In this document: one piece after another, positions 1 to 5,564 of the stretch
Numbering within the stretch: position 1 is the first letter of the stretch
Layout of the letters: each line of letters begins with the position of its first letter
Source of the DNA: JAOSJT01 sp035914695
GTDB taxonomy: Bacteria; Bacteroidota; Ignavibacteria; SZUA-365
Assembly: GCA_035914695.1 (NCBI GenBank)
Contig: JAMIQH010000139.1
Coordinates: 1 to 5,564 of the forward strand
Reading direction: 5' to 3'
Length of the DNA stretch: 5,564 bases
Notes under the pieces: model-generated
Told to the model about the DNA's origin: nothing
Database searches by the model: none
Seen by the model: the letters and a program-made list of their open reading frames with translations, nothing else
Made by a program: the position numbers and the translations under genes

Positions 1-1
1 G

Positions 2-325
2 TTGCGCGATGAGGCCGGACGCATCGTGCGTATTGTCGAGCACAAGGATGCCAGCGACGAGGAGCGTGGCGTGCGGGAAATCAACAGCGGCATGTATGTG
101 TTCCGCAAGGACGCGCTGTTCGACGCACTGGCACGCATCACCAACGACAACGTCCAGGGCGAGTACTACCTGCCCGACGTGTTTGCGATTTTCGCGCGCG
201 AGCATCGCATCATGCTCCCGTGCGTGGTCGAGTCTTTCGACGAATTGCGCGGTGTGAACACCGTCGAGCAACTCCAGGAACTCGAAGTGCTGTATGCCGA
301 GCAGCGGCGCGAGGAGCGGAATTAA
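2..325 (+). CDS. GlmU-type sugar-1-phosphate nucleotidyltransferase, C-terminal fragment (5' end outside window)
   Basis: This is the last 107 residues of a nucleotidyltransferase that would make a UDP-sugar (most likely UDP-N-acetylglucosamine) from a sugar-1-phosphate and UTP in the cytoplasm. The TTG at position 2 is almost certainly an internal Leu codon, because the catalytic N-terminal half is missing. Visible GlmU landmarks, numbered from that Leu, are IVEHKDA (11-17; its Glu matches the sugar-binding Glu), REINSGMY (25-32; Asn28 matches the sugar-binding Asn), NDNVQGEYYLPD (48-59) and ELRGVN (81-86; Asn86 matches the Mg-binding Asn of GlmU). The protein stops (TAA 323-325) just after the fold's last helix, so the left-handed beta-helix acetyltransferase domain of bifunctional GlmU (about 450 aa) is absent. 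The yciO-like gene follows after 30 bp, suggesting an operon. Family assignment is firm. The exact sugar is inferred, and a related hexose-1-phosphate nucleotidyltransferase is possible. Confidence 0.88.
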   Translation: MRDEAGRIVRIVEHKDASDEERGVREINSGMYVFRKDALFDALARITNDNVQGEYYLPDVFAIFAREHRIMLPCVVESFDELRGVNTVEQLQELEVLYAEQRREERN

Positions 326-355
326 CGAAGTATCACCGTTACACTCTGTACCAAC

Positions 356-994
356 ATGGCAACGCGAATCACCATTCATCCGGAAAATCCACAGGCACGG
401 CTCGTCGACAACGTTGTGGAGCGCCTCCGCCGCGGCGCCGTCATGCTCTACCCCACCGACACGGTGTACGCCATTGGTTGCGATATCAACAGCAAGGCGG
501 GACAGGAGCGCATACGGCGCATCCGCAATCTGCCCGACGATAAACCACTGACCTTTGTGGCGGCGAATATTTCGCAGATTTCGGACTACGCGAAGATTTC
601 AGATAGCGCGTATCAGATTATCCGTCAGCTCGTACCGGGACCGTTCACCTTCCTCCTCCCGGCCACCAAAATGGTGCCGAATCTCGTGCTCAATCCCCGG
701 CGCAAAACCACAGGCATCCGCGTCCCCGACCATTTCCTCTGCCAGTTGCTTATCGCCGAACTCGGGAATCCGCTGATCTCCATGTCGGCGAAACTGCCGA
801 ATTGGGACGAACCCGTGACGAACGACGAACTCTTCGATCTCTTCGACTCCCACGTGGACATGATCATCGAATTCGATGCCGAATATCGTTCGCCCGACGG
901 CGAACATCTCTCCACCATGATCGATTTCACCGGCGAACTCCCCGTGATCACACGCGAAGGCCTGGGCATCGAACTCGCGAGTCAGGTGGTGTGA
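356..994 (+). CDS. yciO: YciO-type Sua5/YrdC/YwlC family protein (threonylcarbamoyl-AMP synthase-like fold)
   Basis: The 212-aa cytoplasmic protein belongs to the family of L-threonylcarbamoyladenylate synthases (TsaC/Sua5), which activate threonine, bicarbonate and ATP for the tRNA t6A modification. It resembles the YciO branch. The N-terminus ITIHPENPQARL (5-16) lines up residue for residue with the start of E. coli YciO as I recall it, supporting the ATG at 356, and the length is close to that family's roughly 206 aa. Family motifs are YPTDTVYAIGC (32-42), RIRRIRNLPDDKPL (52-65), PGPFTFLLPATK (94-105), RKTTGIRVPDH (116-126) and the C-terminal STMIDFTG...VITREGLG (187-204). TsaC/Sua5 enzymes carry a Ser-x-Asn motif where this protein reads SMSAKLP (142-148), with Lys instead of Asn, so true TsaC activity is doubtful. 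No Shine-Dalgarno sequence is evident. It probably shares a transcript with the upstream nucleotidyltransferase. Family assignment is firm; biochemical role is uncertain. Confidence 0.92.
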   Translation: MATRITIHPENPQARLVDNVVERLRRGAVMLYPTDTVYAIGCDINSKAGQERIRRIRNLPDDKPLTFVAANISQISDYAKISDSAYQIIRQLVPGPFTFLLPATKMVPNLVLNPRRKTTGIRVPDHFLCQLLIAELGNPLISMSAKLPNWDEPVTNDELFDLFDSHVDMIIEFDAEYRSPDGEHLSTMIDFTGELPVITREGLGIELASQVV

Positions 995-1027
995 GGGGGG
1001 CTCGCTCCTGCTTTGTTCGCCGGGACA

Positions 1028-1213
1028 TGCTGAGTGCGGGATACATTTGAAGAGATGAAAGAGAGCGGAGAGAGCGAAGAGGAAGTGTTGAGGGCGCATC
1101 CCGCTCGAATCGTGCCGGCCTGCTGAGTCAGGGATACATTTGAAGAGAGCGCGGAGAGCGCAGAGGGCGCGGAGGATGGGTTGAGGGTGCTACCAACTCG
1201 AATCGTGCCGCGC
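1028..1213. repeat. Diverged tandem duplication, two 93-bp units with purine-rich cores
   Basis: Units 1028-1120 and 1121-1213 align without gaps at about 73 of 93 positions by my hand count. Conservation is concentrated at the edges: gggatacatttgaagaga occurs at 1038-1055 and 1131-1148, and ctcgaatcgtgccg at 1104-1117 and 1197-1210, both exactly 93 bp apart. The AG-rich cores differ more. The second core alternates short gcggag/gcagag words. The tgaggg that overlaps the yciO-like stop codon (992-997) could be the end of a third, decayed unit, but this is weak. Confidence 0.85.
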
Positions 1214-1317
1214 CGCCTACGATCAAATTACCCGTTTACACAAAATCCTGCACATACCCACCCTTTGAGGTTGCTTCCCGCTCGATACTTCGCACCGCCG
1301 CAATCGAGTCAACGCAA

Positions 1318-1343
1318 GGGCGCGGAGGCTTAGCCGCGATTCC
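1318..1343. repeat. Imperfect inverted repeat (hairpin) at the junction of AG-rich and CT-rich sequence
   Basis: CGCGG (1321-1325) pairs with CCGCG (1334-1338), and AGG (1318-1320) can pair with CCT (1341-1343) across a small asymmetric bulge. An alternative inner pairing is GGCT (1327-1330) with AGCC (1332-1335). To the left the + strand is purine-rich (caagggcgcggagg); to the right it is pyrimidine-rich (tcctctgggtcctc), so the hairpin lies where the composition flips strand. No T-run follows on either strand, so I do not call it a terminator. Confidence 0.5.
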
Positions 1344-1358
1344 TCTGGGTCCTCGGTA

Positions 1359-1430
1359 TTCGCGAAGCGCTCCGGGCTCTCTGTGTTAGCGGAGCCCTGT
1401 GTTCGCGAAGCGCTCCGGGCTCTCCGTGTT
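1359..1430. repeat. Near-perfect tandem repeat, 43-bp period
   Basis: A 29-bp word beginning ttcgcgaagcgctccggg occurs at 1359-1387 and 1402-1430, identical except one T/C difference in the ctctctg/ctctccg part. The 14 bp between the copies (agcggagccctgtg, 1388-1401) contain gagccc (1392-1397), which can pair with gggctc (1374-1379) of the first copy. Each copy also contains the palindrome ttcgcgaa. Read on the - strand the block contains words such as aacacggagag and aacacagagag, matching the style of widespread purine-rich intergenic repeats. Confidence 0.85.
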
Positions 1431-1505
1431 CCACAATTCCTCCTTACCCTCACAACCTCACTACTCTCCTTCTTCACTGGCTTCAACAGGAGAAGCGGCG
1501 ACGTA

Positions 1506-1802
1506 CTACGCCACGGCGATGCGCTTGCGGCGCTGGCCGCGGAAGTAGGTGCCGTAAAGAATGGCTTCGAAGATGGTGACGAGTATGAGGGAACTGGTGT
1601 CGTTGTCGAGCCAGGTGGCGAGACCCTGTTCGGGAAAGAAGAAGCGCACGATAAAGCCCGCGAGCGTCCAACTGACGGAGAATATCACGCCCACGAAGGC
1701 CACGGACATGAATGCGTCGGCGAGCTTGTGGTCCACATAGCCCTTGCTGAAGGCGTACACGGCTCCGACGATGTGCAGGTAGAAAATGAAAATTGCGATC
1801 AT
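1506..1802 (-). CDS. Small three-helix membrane protein of unknown function, coupled to the glycosylphosphotransferase
   Basis: The 98-aa protein has three hydrophobic segments (about residues 2-18, 29-55 and 71-87) and a basic tail (RGQRRKR, 88-94). The positive-inside rule would put the C-terminus in the cytoplasm and the N-terminus outside. A short soluble stretch with PEQGLATWLDND (57-68) joins helices 2 and 3. I recognise no domain or catalytic motif. The ATG (1800-1802) lies 3 bp after the TGA of the upstream glycosylphosphotransferase gene (TGA-GCC-ATG in reading order), so translation is probably coupled, and the gene is last in a three-gene cluster. The location suggests an accessory role to the membrane-bound sugar transferase or to polysaccharide export, but this is inference. 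The small size leaves some doubt; hydrophobic patterning, tight spacing and a clean start support a real gene. Confidence 0.8.
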   Translation of the reverse strand: MIAIFIFYLHIVGAVYAFSKGYVDHKLADAFMSVAFVGVIFSVSWTLAGFIVRFFFPEQGLATWLDNDTSSLILVTIFEAILYGTYFRGQRRKRIAVA

Positions 1803-1805
1803 GGC

Positions 1806-3218
1806 TCAGTAGGCATCCTTGCCGAACAGTACGGTATACAGGGTTTTGAAAATAATCCGCAGGTCGAGTCCGAGCGACCAATTCTCAATATAATACAAGT
1901 CGTACTTCGTGCGCTCGGTGATGGGTACCTCGCCACGCAAGCCGTTGACCTGCGCCCATCCGGTGAGGCCGGTTTTCAGCCGATGGCGCTCGAGGTATTT
2001 CGGCACGTACTGCCGGAATTGATGCACGAACTCCGGCCGCTCGGGACGCGGTCCCACCACGCTCATTTCGCCGCGCAACACGTTGATGAATTGCGGCACC
2101 TCGTCGATGCTCAAGCGCCGCAGCACTCGCCCGATACGCGTCACCCGCGGATCGCCTCGGCGCGTCCAGGTCGGGCCGCTTTCGTTTTCCGCATTCACCC
2201 GCATGGTGCGGAATTTCAACAATTCGAATTCCTCTCCTTCCAACCCCACGCGGATCTGCCGGTAGAAAATAGGACGGCCGGATTCGATGTAAATCAACGC
2301 CATGATGGCTCCCGCGAAGGGGGCGAACAAGGTGAGCACCAGCAAACTGAACGCGATGTCGAATGCCCGCTTGGCCACACGCGCCCAGGACGTCATCGGC
2401 ACATCCTTCACGGCGATCAGATGCGTGCGGAACAACTCCATCACCCGCAAGCGCGTTGAGGTGATGCCCACAATGTCGGGCTGAATGAGTATCTGCACAC
2501 TCTTCCCTTCGAGCCGCGAAAAGATTTCGGCCAGTCGCGCGGTTTCGCCCGCGGGCAAACACACGATCAATGTTTCTATGCGCTGCGCATCCACCACCGC
2601 CACCAGATCGTCCATGCCGCCGAGGCGCTCGGTGGTCACGCTCTCGATGCGTTCGCCGGGCTCGGACACGTAACCGCAAAGACGGTAGCCCAGTTCGGGA
2701 CGATGCGCGATTTTCACCGCCAAATCCTGCGCCACAGCATTGCTGCCCAACAGCAGTACGTTGCGCAACTCGCGTCCCTTGCGATACAACCGCTTCTCGT
2801 AGGCCAGCACCGCCGATCGCCCGACAAACATGAACAGCAAGGCCAGCACCCAGATGAAGGCGAAGACAATGCGGCTGTAGGAAAATGCACGGAAGAAAAA
2901 CGTCAGACTGAGCACCACCAGCATGCCGAAACTCACCTGACGAATGATGCGGAACAATTCCAAGCTCAGGTCGGTGTCGCGGCGCACGCGATACACGCCC
3001 TGTCGCTGGAACATCAGCACCCAGATCACGGCGACAATGGTCCCTCCAAGCACGTAGGCCTCCATGGGCGGATAGCCCTTGGTGACCGGGATGAGCTTCA
3101 CGAGCGGACTGTCGAAACGAAGGATGTAAGAACACACGAAGGCGAGCATCACCGACAGCACATCGGCGACGACCGCGAGAAACGGGATCAGGATGTCATT
3201 TTTGCGTTGACGCGGCAT
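1806..3218 (-). CDS. Polyprenyl-phosphate glycosylphosphotransferase (WbaP/WcaJ-type initiating sugar transferase)
   Basis: The 470-aa inner-membrane enzyme transfers a sugar-1-phosphate from a UDP-sugar to undecaprenyl phosphate, the first step of exopolysaccharide, capsule or O-antigen repeat-unit synthesis. About four transmembrane helices come first (roughly 9-33, 52-70, 95-112, 115-137). A cytoplasmic Rossmann-like CoA-binding-type domain follows (about 150-265, with LLLGSNAVAQDL at 155-166). Then come KRAFD (283-287), a hydrophobic re-entrant helix with a central Pro (about 288-311), and the bacterial sugar-transferase catalytic domain (312-470). Its hallmarks are FYRQIRVG (318-325), LLKFRTMR (333-340), the Asp-Glu dyad in LSIDEVPQ (369-376; Asp372 and Glu373), GEMSVVGPRPERP (383-395) and GLTGWAQVNGLRG (417-429). 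Length and order are typical of the full-size family. The start follows the receptor gene by 6 bp. Whether the first sugar is glucose, galactose or another cannot be told from the sequence. No glycosyltransferases or flippase are visible in this window. Confidence 0.95.
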   Translation of the reverse strand: MPRQRKNDILIPFLAVVADVLSVMLAFVCSYILRFDSPLVKLIPVTKGYPPMEAYVLGGTIVAVIWVLMFQRQGVYRVRRDTDLSLELFRIIRQVSFGMLVVLSLTFFFRAFSYSRIVFAFIWVLALLFMFVGRSAVLAYEKRLYRKGRELRNVLLLGSNAVAQDLAVKIAHRPELGYRLCGYVSEPGERIESVTTERLGGMDDLVAVVDAQRIETLIVCLPAGETARLAEIFSRLEGKSVQILIQPDIVGITSTRLRVMELFRTHLIAVKDVPMTSWARVAKRAFDIAFSLLVLTLFAPFAGAIMALIYIESGRPIFYRQIRVGLEGEEFELLKFRTMRVNAENESGPTWTRRGDPRVTRIGRVLRRLSIDEVPQFINVLRGEMSVVGPRPERPEFVHQFRQYVPKYLERHRLKTGLTGWAQVNGLRGEVPITERTKYDLYYIENWSLGLDLRIIFKTLYTVLFGKDAY

Positions 3219-3224
3219 TGCCCG

Positions 3225-5465
3225 TTAAAATTCCACACGGAGATTCACCGTCGGCAGTATCGGCAACATGTCGATGCGCTCGCCGGTGCTGCGGTCGTAA
3301 TAGAACATGTTCTTGCGGTCGTACACGTTCAGCACGCTGGCCTCGGCCACGAGACGCACGTACTCGAAACGAAACTCCTTCGATACACTGATATCGAGTC
3401 GATGATAGGAGGGCAAACGTCCGCCGTTCTTCGCGCCGAGCATGGTGTACGGCTCGCCGGGCTCGGTGGCGTAGCCGCCACCATCGAAAATGCCGGAGAA
3501 ACGCAGACGATCGTAGAAACCGATGATTTGCGAGAAGGGCAGACCCGAGCCGTACTCCCAGCGCACATTCACATCCCAACCATCGAAGGGCTTGTAGCCC
3601 GCGATGAGGTTCAGATTGTGGCGACGGTCGTAGCGCGGATTGTAGGTGAAATTCCCCACCGTGCGCTCGGTCATGCTCATGGTGTAGGATACCATGCCGT
3701 AGTAGCGCGGGTGACGTTCCTCGAGGAAGACTTCGAAGCCGTAGGAACGGCCGTCGGCGCGGACGAAATCCGGATCGGAGGAATCCACTTTATCGCGGTT
3801 GTATTCGAGGAGATTCGACAAATCCTTGTAGTAGCCCTGGAGATTGAAGGTCAATCCCGGGAGGAAGCCCAGCGACCCGTCGATGCCGGCGATGTAGTGG
3901 TCGGCCTGCTGCGAGGGTTCGTCCTCGTCGATGGGAATCCAGGTCTCGAACAGCGACACCACGTCGTCCTCGTTCGTGATGGTCACCACACGCTGATGCA
4001 CGCGCGCATAGGAGAGCTTGAACGCGAGGAATTGCGACACATCGTAGCTGAATCCCACGCGCGGCTCAAACGCATCGGAGCTGTTGGGCGAGAGGATGCT
4101 GAACAGATCCGAGCGCACGCCCACTTCCACGGAAAACGGCTGGAATTGCTTGAGCTTGTATTTGAACCACACGCCGGTTTCGCTGCTCTTGCGGAACTCG
4201 TTGCGCGAGAAATTCGCCGCGTTCACAAAGCTGTAGTGATACTCGGGCAGGCGGAACATGAAGCCCGCGCCGTACTGATCGCCATTGTCCTGGAAATACG
4301 TCACCGCGCCGTTGAAATACACGTCGTTCACTTCCGAACTGCGCGGAGTGATCTGCGCGTTGTCGCGCGGCAGCAGCTCCCCTTTGAAATTGCTGAAGCT
4401 GAACGTGGTCTCGATGAGGTATTTATTCTCCAACACCTGGAACCAGCTCAATCCGTAGGCGCCATTGCTCCACTGGTACTCGGGATCGAATCCCGATTCG
4501 GGCCGGATGATGTCGCCGCTGAACAGCGAGTGCAGCGACAGGCGACCGCTCTCGCCGGTGGCCACATTCACGCGGGCGATCACATCCCAGAAATTGAACG
4601 GCGTTTCCTGGCGCACGAATTTCTGCAGCACATCGTCGAGAAAGCTTTTGCGCGCGGAGACCATCCACGAACCATCCCAGGGCGTCGGGCCTTCGAGCAA
4701 GGCCTTGCCCGCCACCTGGCTCACATTCACTTTCCCCGAAAAACGATTCTTGTTGCCCTCGCGTGTGCGGATGTTGATCACGGAAGAAAGGCGATTGCCC
4801 CATTGCGCGGGGAAGCCGCCCTTGAGAATTTCCGCTTCCTTCACCGCATCGGCGTCGAAAATGGAAAAGATGCCGAGCGCGTGGAAGGGATTGTAAATCG
4901 TCATGCCGTCGAGAATGATCAGATTCTGATCGCCGCCGCCGCCGCGCACGTAGAACTGGCTGCTCACATCGCTGGTGGCCACCACACCGGGCAATACCGC
5001 GATGGTACGGAACAGATCCGCCTCCACCGCCTTGGGCACGACGGAAATCTCCGCCGCCGAAATGGGCTGCGTACTGATTTCGGTATCGTAGCGGATGCGG
5101 CGTTCGGCGGTGGTTTCGATGGCCTCCATTTCCAGCACGGTGGGCGCGAGACTGAAATTCACCGTCCCGATTTTTCCCGTTTCCACGGTGACCTCACGCT
5201 GCAATGTGGCGAAGCCGATCAGCGTGGCGCGCAGCGTGTGCTTGCCCGCGGGAATGTTGCCGATGAAGAAAAAGCCGTTCGCATCCGTTGCCGCGCCCAT
5301 GCCCACGTCGGTGAGGTACACGTTGACGAGGGAGAGCCGCTCACCGGTGAGAGAGTCCGAGACAATGCCGCGAATACCGCCGGTTTGACGTTGTGCGTGA
5401 AGAGGGGATACGATCAGCAGCGCGAGTAGCGATGCGAGGAGGACAATCGGGAAACAACGTTTCAT
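3225..5465 (-). CDS. TonB-dependent outer-membrane receptor with carboxypeptidase-regulatory-like domain
   Basis: This outer-membrane beta-barrel takes up or senses a substrate using TonB-ExbBD energy. Numbered from the ATG at 5463-5465 it has 746 residues. A signal peptide (MKRC, then a hydrophobic core, cleavage likely after PLHA at 21-24) is followed by a carboxypeptidase-regulatory-like beta-sandwich (about 29-110: GIRGIVSDSLTGERL ... GFATLQREV). A plug follows (about 125-236), including FYVRGGGGDQNLIILDGM (171-188) and LKGGFPAQWGNRLSSVINI (214-232). The rest is a 22-strand-type barrel ending in LRVEF with the terminal Phe typical for barrel assembly. An in-frame GTG nine bases upstream (5472-5474) would give 749 residues; I prefer the ATG because it yields a classic lysine-arginine signal peptide. 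No strong Shine-Dalgarno site is visible. No SusD-like lipoprotein follows, so it is probably not a classical SusC glycan importer. The sugar transferase follows after 6 bp. The substrate is unknown. Confidence 0.94.
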   Translation of the reverse strand: MKRCFPIVLLASLLALLIVSPLHAQRQTGGIRGIVSDSLTGERLSLVNVYLTDVGMGAATDANGFFFIGNIPAGKHTLRATLIGFATLQREVTVETGKIGTVNFSLAPTVLEMEAIETTAERRIRYDTEISTQPISAAEISVVPKAVEADLFRTIAVLPGVVATSDVSSQFYVRGGGGDQNLIILDGMTIYNPFHALGIFSIFDADAVKEAEILKGGFPAQWGNRLSSVINIRTREGNKNRFSGKVNVSQVAGKALLEGPTPWDGSWMVSARKSFLDDVLQKFVRQETPFNFWDVIARVNVATGESGRLSLHSLFSGDIIRPESGFDPEYQWSNGAYGLSWFQVLENKYLIETTFSFSNFKGELLPRDNAQITPRSSEVNDVYFNGAVTYFQDNGDQYGAGFMFRLPEYHYSFVNAANFSRNEFRKSSETGVWFKYKLKQFQPFSVEVGVRSDLFSILSPNSSDAFEPRVGFSYDVSQFLAFKLSYARVHQRVVTITNEDDVVSLFETWIPIDEDEPSQQADHYIAGIDGSLGFLPGLTFNLQGYYKDLSNLLEYNRDKVDSSDPDFVRADGRSYGFEVFLEERHPRYYGMVSYTMSMTERTVGNFTYNPRYDRRHNLNLIAGYKPFDGWDVNVRWEYGSGLPFSQIIGFYDRLRFSGIFDGGGYATEPGEPYTMLGAKNGGRLPSYHRLDISVSKEFRFEYVRLVAEASVLNVYDRKNMFYYDRSTGERIDMLPILPTVNLRVEF

Positions 5466-5474
5466 TACCACCAC

Positions 5475-5564
5475 TTGGAGAATGCGGAAAGATTCATGGA
5501 AGTAAACCGCGCGGGCGGTAAAAAGAAAGGCGATTTGTCGTACCTTCGAAGCAGTACAGCAGAC
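5475..5564. promoter_or_regulatory. Upstream region of the receptor cluster, with possible divergent promoter elements
   Basis: This segment must carry at least part of the leader of the - strand cluster, but I see no convincing -10/-35 or Bacteroidota-type -33/-7 pair for it. It contains a small inverted repeat, ACCGC (5506-5510) and GCGGT (5515-5519) around a 4-nt loop, overlapping the palindrome CCGCGCGG (5507-5514) and flanked by A/T-rich runs. On the + strand TACCTTCG (5541-5548) is one base from the Bacteroidota -7 consensus TAnnTTTG, which would suit a divergent gene beyond the right edge. However, no TTTG lies at the usual distance upstream (the nearest is at 5534-5537, far too close). 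Confidence 0.25.

Larger units (their letters stand above)
995..1505. other. Gene-free, repeat-rich intergenic region between convergent genes
   Basis: This stretch separates the stop of the + strand yciO-like gene from the stop of the - strand membrane-protein gene. The short open frames in it are low-complexity or shadows, with no recognisable domain. It contains the 93-bp tandem duplication, a hairpin and the 43-bp-period repeat listed separately, joined by apparently unique sequence (about 1214-1312). A motif resembling cgcagagggcgcggagg occurs at 1159-1175 and again, one base shorter, at 1313-1328. Near the - strand cluster's end a 6-bp stem (1465-1470 with 1488-1493) could form, but its loop is 17 nt and no T-tract follows, so it is a weak terminator candidate at best. 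No convincing rho-independent terminator was seen for either gene, and no tRNA. Confidence 0.8.

Noticed and set aside
599..1099. A 166-codon - strand frame antisense to the yciO-like gene
   Set aside because: The + strand frame matches the YciO family along its whole length, whereas this frame starts inside the repeat unit and has no family features.
1101..1120. ctcgaatcgtgccg, resembling a tRNA T-arm followed by an acceptor 3' strand
   Set aside because: No matching D-arm, anticodon arm or 5' acceptor strand is present upstream, and the same word recurs 93 bp later as part of the tandem duplication.
1028..1430. Possible CRISPR array
   Set aside because: There are only two pairs of direct repeats with different periods (93 and 43 bp), no third regular copy, no unique equal-length spacers, and no cas genes in the window.
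1223..1486. An 87-codon - strand frame in the intergenic repeats
   Set aside because: Its translation simply reads the repeated words (for example two copies of SPERFANTED-like or similar sequence), is rich in Arg, Ser and Glu, and has no supporting start context. It is a repeat-derived open frame.
1383..2459. A 358-codon + strand frame starting in the repeat region
   Set aside because: It runs antisense in the same complementary register through the small membrane protein gene and the catalytic half of the sugar transferase, and shows no recognisable domain.
1885..3135. A 416-codon - strand frame overlapping the sugar transferase in another frame
   Set aside because: It lies inside a gene with strong catalytic motifs in the correct frame; its translation is Arg/His/Gly-rich low-information sequence typical of a GC-rich shadow frame.
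2703..5429. A 908-codon stop-free + strand frame, antisense to the receptor and sugar transferase genes
   Set aside because: Its codons are exactly complementary in register to the - strand genes, so stops appear only where those genes use TTA, CTA or TCA, codons that are rare at this GC content. The predicted protein is His-, Glu- and Ala-rich with no domain, while both sense proteins show full family motifs. It spans the gene junction only because both genes share the same register.

Overview
The window (about 55-60% GC by eye) most resembles a member of the Bacteroidota/Chlorobiota/Ignavibacteria (FCB) assemblage. The clues are a TonB-dependent receptor that opens with a carboxypeptidase-regulatory-like domain, start codons with no good Shine-Dalgarno sequence, and a single-domain GlmU-type nucleotidyltransferase. 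This assignment is inference; no rRNA or other taxonomic marker is present.

Left part, + strand (1-994): the 3' end of a GlmU-type sugar-1-phosphate nucleotidyltransferase stops right after the nucleotidyltransferase fold. After a 30-bp gap comes a complete YciO-type member of the Sua5/YrdC/YciO family (212 aa). The two are probably co-transcribed.

Middle (995-1505): about 510 bp without a credible gene, lying between convergent genes. It holds a diverged 93-bp tandem duplication (1028-1213) with purine-rich cores, a hairpin-forming stretch (1318-1343), and a second, nearly perfect tandem repeat with a 43-bp period (1359-1430). This looks like the purine-rich/pyrimidine-rich interspersed intergenic repeats found in many environmental bacterial genomes.

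Right part, - strand (1506-5474): a tight three-gene cluster read right to left. It encodes a TonB-dependent outer-membrane receptor (about 746 aa), then after 6 bp a membrane-bound polyprenyl-phosphate glycosylphosphotransferase (470 aa, the enzyme class that starts exopolysaccharide or O-antigen repeat units), then after 3 bp a 98-aa three-helix membrane protein of unknown function. The spacing implies one transcript and probably translational coupling. The cluster may tie surface-glycan synthesis to an outer-membrane transport or sensing step, but the receptor's substrate cannot be read from the sequence.

The last 90 bp (5475-5564) is the upstream region of this cluster and may hold a divergent promoter for a gene beyond the right edge. 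I found no CRISPR array, insertion sequence, tRNA or rRNA. No clearly new system is demonstrable here. The best candidates for a second look are the repeat-rich intergenic region and the uncharacterised small membrane protein coupled to the glycosylphosphotransferase.
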